A stretch of 64,000 nucleotides of DNA from Amylibacter sp. Lineage in GTDB: Bacteria; Pseudomonadota; Alphaproteobacteria; Rhodobacterales; Rhodobacteraceae. Where the stretch lies: assembly GCA_021775355.1 (NCBI GenBank), contig JAJFHZ010000022.1, positions 62,001-126,000 of the forward strand. Direction: 5' to 3'. Below, piece after piece: positions 62,869 through 64,000 of the stretch (within the stretch, counting starts at the first letter, position 1; every line of letters starts with the position of its first letter). A model generated the notes under the pieces. It was not told the DNA's origin and searched no databases. It saw nothing but the letters and a program-made list of their open reading frames with translations. The translations under genes and the position numbers were made by a program.

Positions 62869-64000
62869 ATGCTAAGGCAGATACAACACTGGTTTACGGC
62901 CGTGGTCGTTTCCATATTTATGACCGCAGTCACTATAAACAGCGCATATGCTGCACCTTATGCAGCGGTTGTTATGGACGCACGAACCGGTCAGATACTA
63001 CATTCACGCAATGCTGACACACGCCTGCACCCTGCATCATTGACAAAAATGATGACGCTTTATGTGGTGTTTCAGGCGATCGAGCGCGGCGAGATAACCT
63101 TAGACACAAAGGTTAAAGTTTCTAGAAATGCTACAAATGAACCTCCGTCAAAATTAGGACTGAGAGTCGGTCAAAAAATAGCTCTGCGCTATCTTATCCG
63201 TGCATCTGCTGTAAAGTCCGCCAATGATGCGGCCACTGCAATGGGTGAGGCAATATCAGGCAGTGAAGCTGCTTTTGCGCGACGTATGACAGAAACAGGC
63301 CGCCGTTTGGGAATGAAGAACACGACGTTCAAGAATGCGCATGGCCTGACCCGTTCCGGGCATTTGTCCACAGCACGCGATATGACGCTGTTGGGACGTC
63401 GCCTGTTTTATGATTACCCGCAATATTATAATTTGTTCTCTCGTAAAACGACGGACGCGGGGATCAAACAAGTTTACAATACAAACCGTAAGTTGCTGGG
63501 TAATTACCGTGGTGCGGATGGCATCAAAACCGGTTATACGAATGCGGCCGGCTTTAATCTGGTGGCCTCGGCTCACCGTGGCAGAAAACGTGTGATTGCC
63601 ACTGTTTTTGGCGGTAGAACATCGTCGTGGCGCAATGCGCGTGTGGCGGAATTGCTTGATATGGGGTTTAAGCGTGTGAATACACGACTGGCCGAGCAGA
63701 AACCTGCCAAGATCGCGCCTGTAATCGAGACGGCACCCAAAATAATTAAAGTGGCGGCTGTTGGTGCTGTGCGCAAAAGTCCCGTGCCTAAGATGCGGGC
63801 AACGGTTGCACCGGTACTTGTTGCAAAAAATGACAGGTCAGCGGTAGAAAATGCGATCCTGCAAGCTGTAAATGACGACAAGCCAACACAACCCCAAACC
63901 ACAAAACCGTTGATGCGGGCAGAAGATATCATACCGGTTGCCCTTGTAACACCACCAACGCCGGCAGAGCCGCGCGTTGTCACGCGCACATCGAAATCCG
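62869..64000 (+). CDS. D-alanyl-D-alanine carboxypeptidase (3' truncated by window edge)
   Basis: Open from the ATG at 62869, preceded by cggagc, to the last base of the window (377 codons visible). The signal peptide (28 residues, cut near AYA-APY) is followed by the penicillin-binding serine peptidase core: SLTK (active-site Ser57), the SAN triad (KSANDAATAMGE) and GIKTGYTNAAGF. It trims peptidoglycan pentapeptides in the periplasm (PBP5/DacC type). The C-terminal domain is Pro/Lys/Thr-rich and incomplete. Confidence 0.92.
   Translation, partial: MLRQIQHWFTAVVVSIFMTAVTINSAYAAPYAAVVMDARTGQILHSRNADTRLHPASLTKMMTLYVVFQAIERGEITLDTKVKVSRNATNEPPSKLGLRVGQKIALRYLIRASAVKSANDAATAMGEAISGSEAAFARRMTETGRRLGMKNTTFKNAHGLTRSGHLSTARDMTLLGRRLFYDYPQYYNLFSRKTTDAGIKQVYNTNRKLLGNYRGADGIKTGYTNAAGFNLVASAHRGRKRVIATVFGGRTSSWRNARVAELLDMGFKRVNTRLAEQKPAKIAPVIETAPKIIKVAAVGAVRKSPVPKMRATVAPVLVAKNDRSAVENAILQAVNDDKPTQPQTTKPLMRAEDIIPVALVTPPTPAEPRVVTRTSKS

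Noticed and set aside
62805-63017. 70-residue frame upstream of the carboxypeptidase
   Set aside because: It overlaps the true start at 62869 in another frame; the carboxypeptidase frame has a signal peptide and catalytic motifs.

Overview
The window reads as chromosome of an alphaproteobacterium of the order Rhodobacterales (Roseobacter-like). This rests on gene content and family flavour: the DUF1013/TrcR regulator, petABC, an aa3-oxidase subunit IV microprotein, COQ9, a pyrB with a pseudo-dihydroorotase, the uvrC-pgsA-moaD-moaE run, and several Rhodobacteraceae-type hypothetical proteins. Genes are tightly packed, many starts overlap the upstream stop, and four convergent pairs share interlocked stop codons.

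Layout. 1-1177: end of a Mn/Fe ABC transporter operon (sitC, sitD). 1190-15222: a roughly 14-kb block bounded on the left by a 22-bp copy (21/22) of the 3' end of tRNA-Lys and on the right by the intact tRNA-Lys gene, the geometry of an island inserted at a tRNA 3' end. It holds (i) a multihaem cytochrome whose haem motifs fall exactly every 23 residues, joined to a TPR/outer-membrane beta-barrel gene; (ii) a minus-strand operon ccmF-ccmG-ccmH-ccmI, then a membrane-anchored [4Fe-4S]/FAD/NAD(P) oxidoreductase and a periplasmic Sel1/ankyrin protein; (iii) a membrane cytochrome b-like protein with an 18-haem periplasmic cytochrome. Together they suggest a complete transenvelope electron conduit that carries its own late cytochrome c maturation genes.

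15328-24223: dapF, mtaB, glutathione transferases, an HD-like protein, PaiB, a YedZ-like membrane haem protein facing a cytochrome P460, an MFS carrier and trmL. 24368-28558: bc1 complex (petABC), aroC and an HU-type protein. 29075-31020: S49 peptidase, a 59-residue membrane protein with a C-terminal cysteine knuckle, and a Ca/Na antiporter. 31554-40783: uvrC-pgsA-moaDE, an OmpA protein, ubiA, rsmE, gshA. 40833-45886: DUF805, plsY-pyrC'-pyrB, uracil-DNA glycosylase, moaB, Nudix. 45978-53168: RND efflux pair, a DsbD-alpha-like protein, YqgE, threonylcarbamoyl-AMP synthase. 53288-64000: MBL hydrolase, small proteins, rpsU, COQ9, branched-chain aminotransferase, quinone oxidoreductase, RNase T2, trcR, SDR, RsmC-like methyltransferase, clpS and the start of a D-Ala-D-Ala carboxypeptidase.

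Besides the electron-transfer island, several household enzymes lack a textbook catalytic residue: DapF (second catalytic Cys is Ser), the PyrC-like protein (metal and catalytic residues gone), an SDR (YxxxK Lys is Cys), the HD protein (HD is HG) and the uracil-DNA glycosylase (first Cys of the cluster pair missing). All statements come from reading the sequence; no database search or structure prediction was run.
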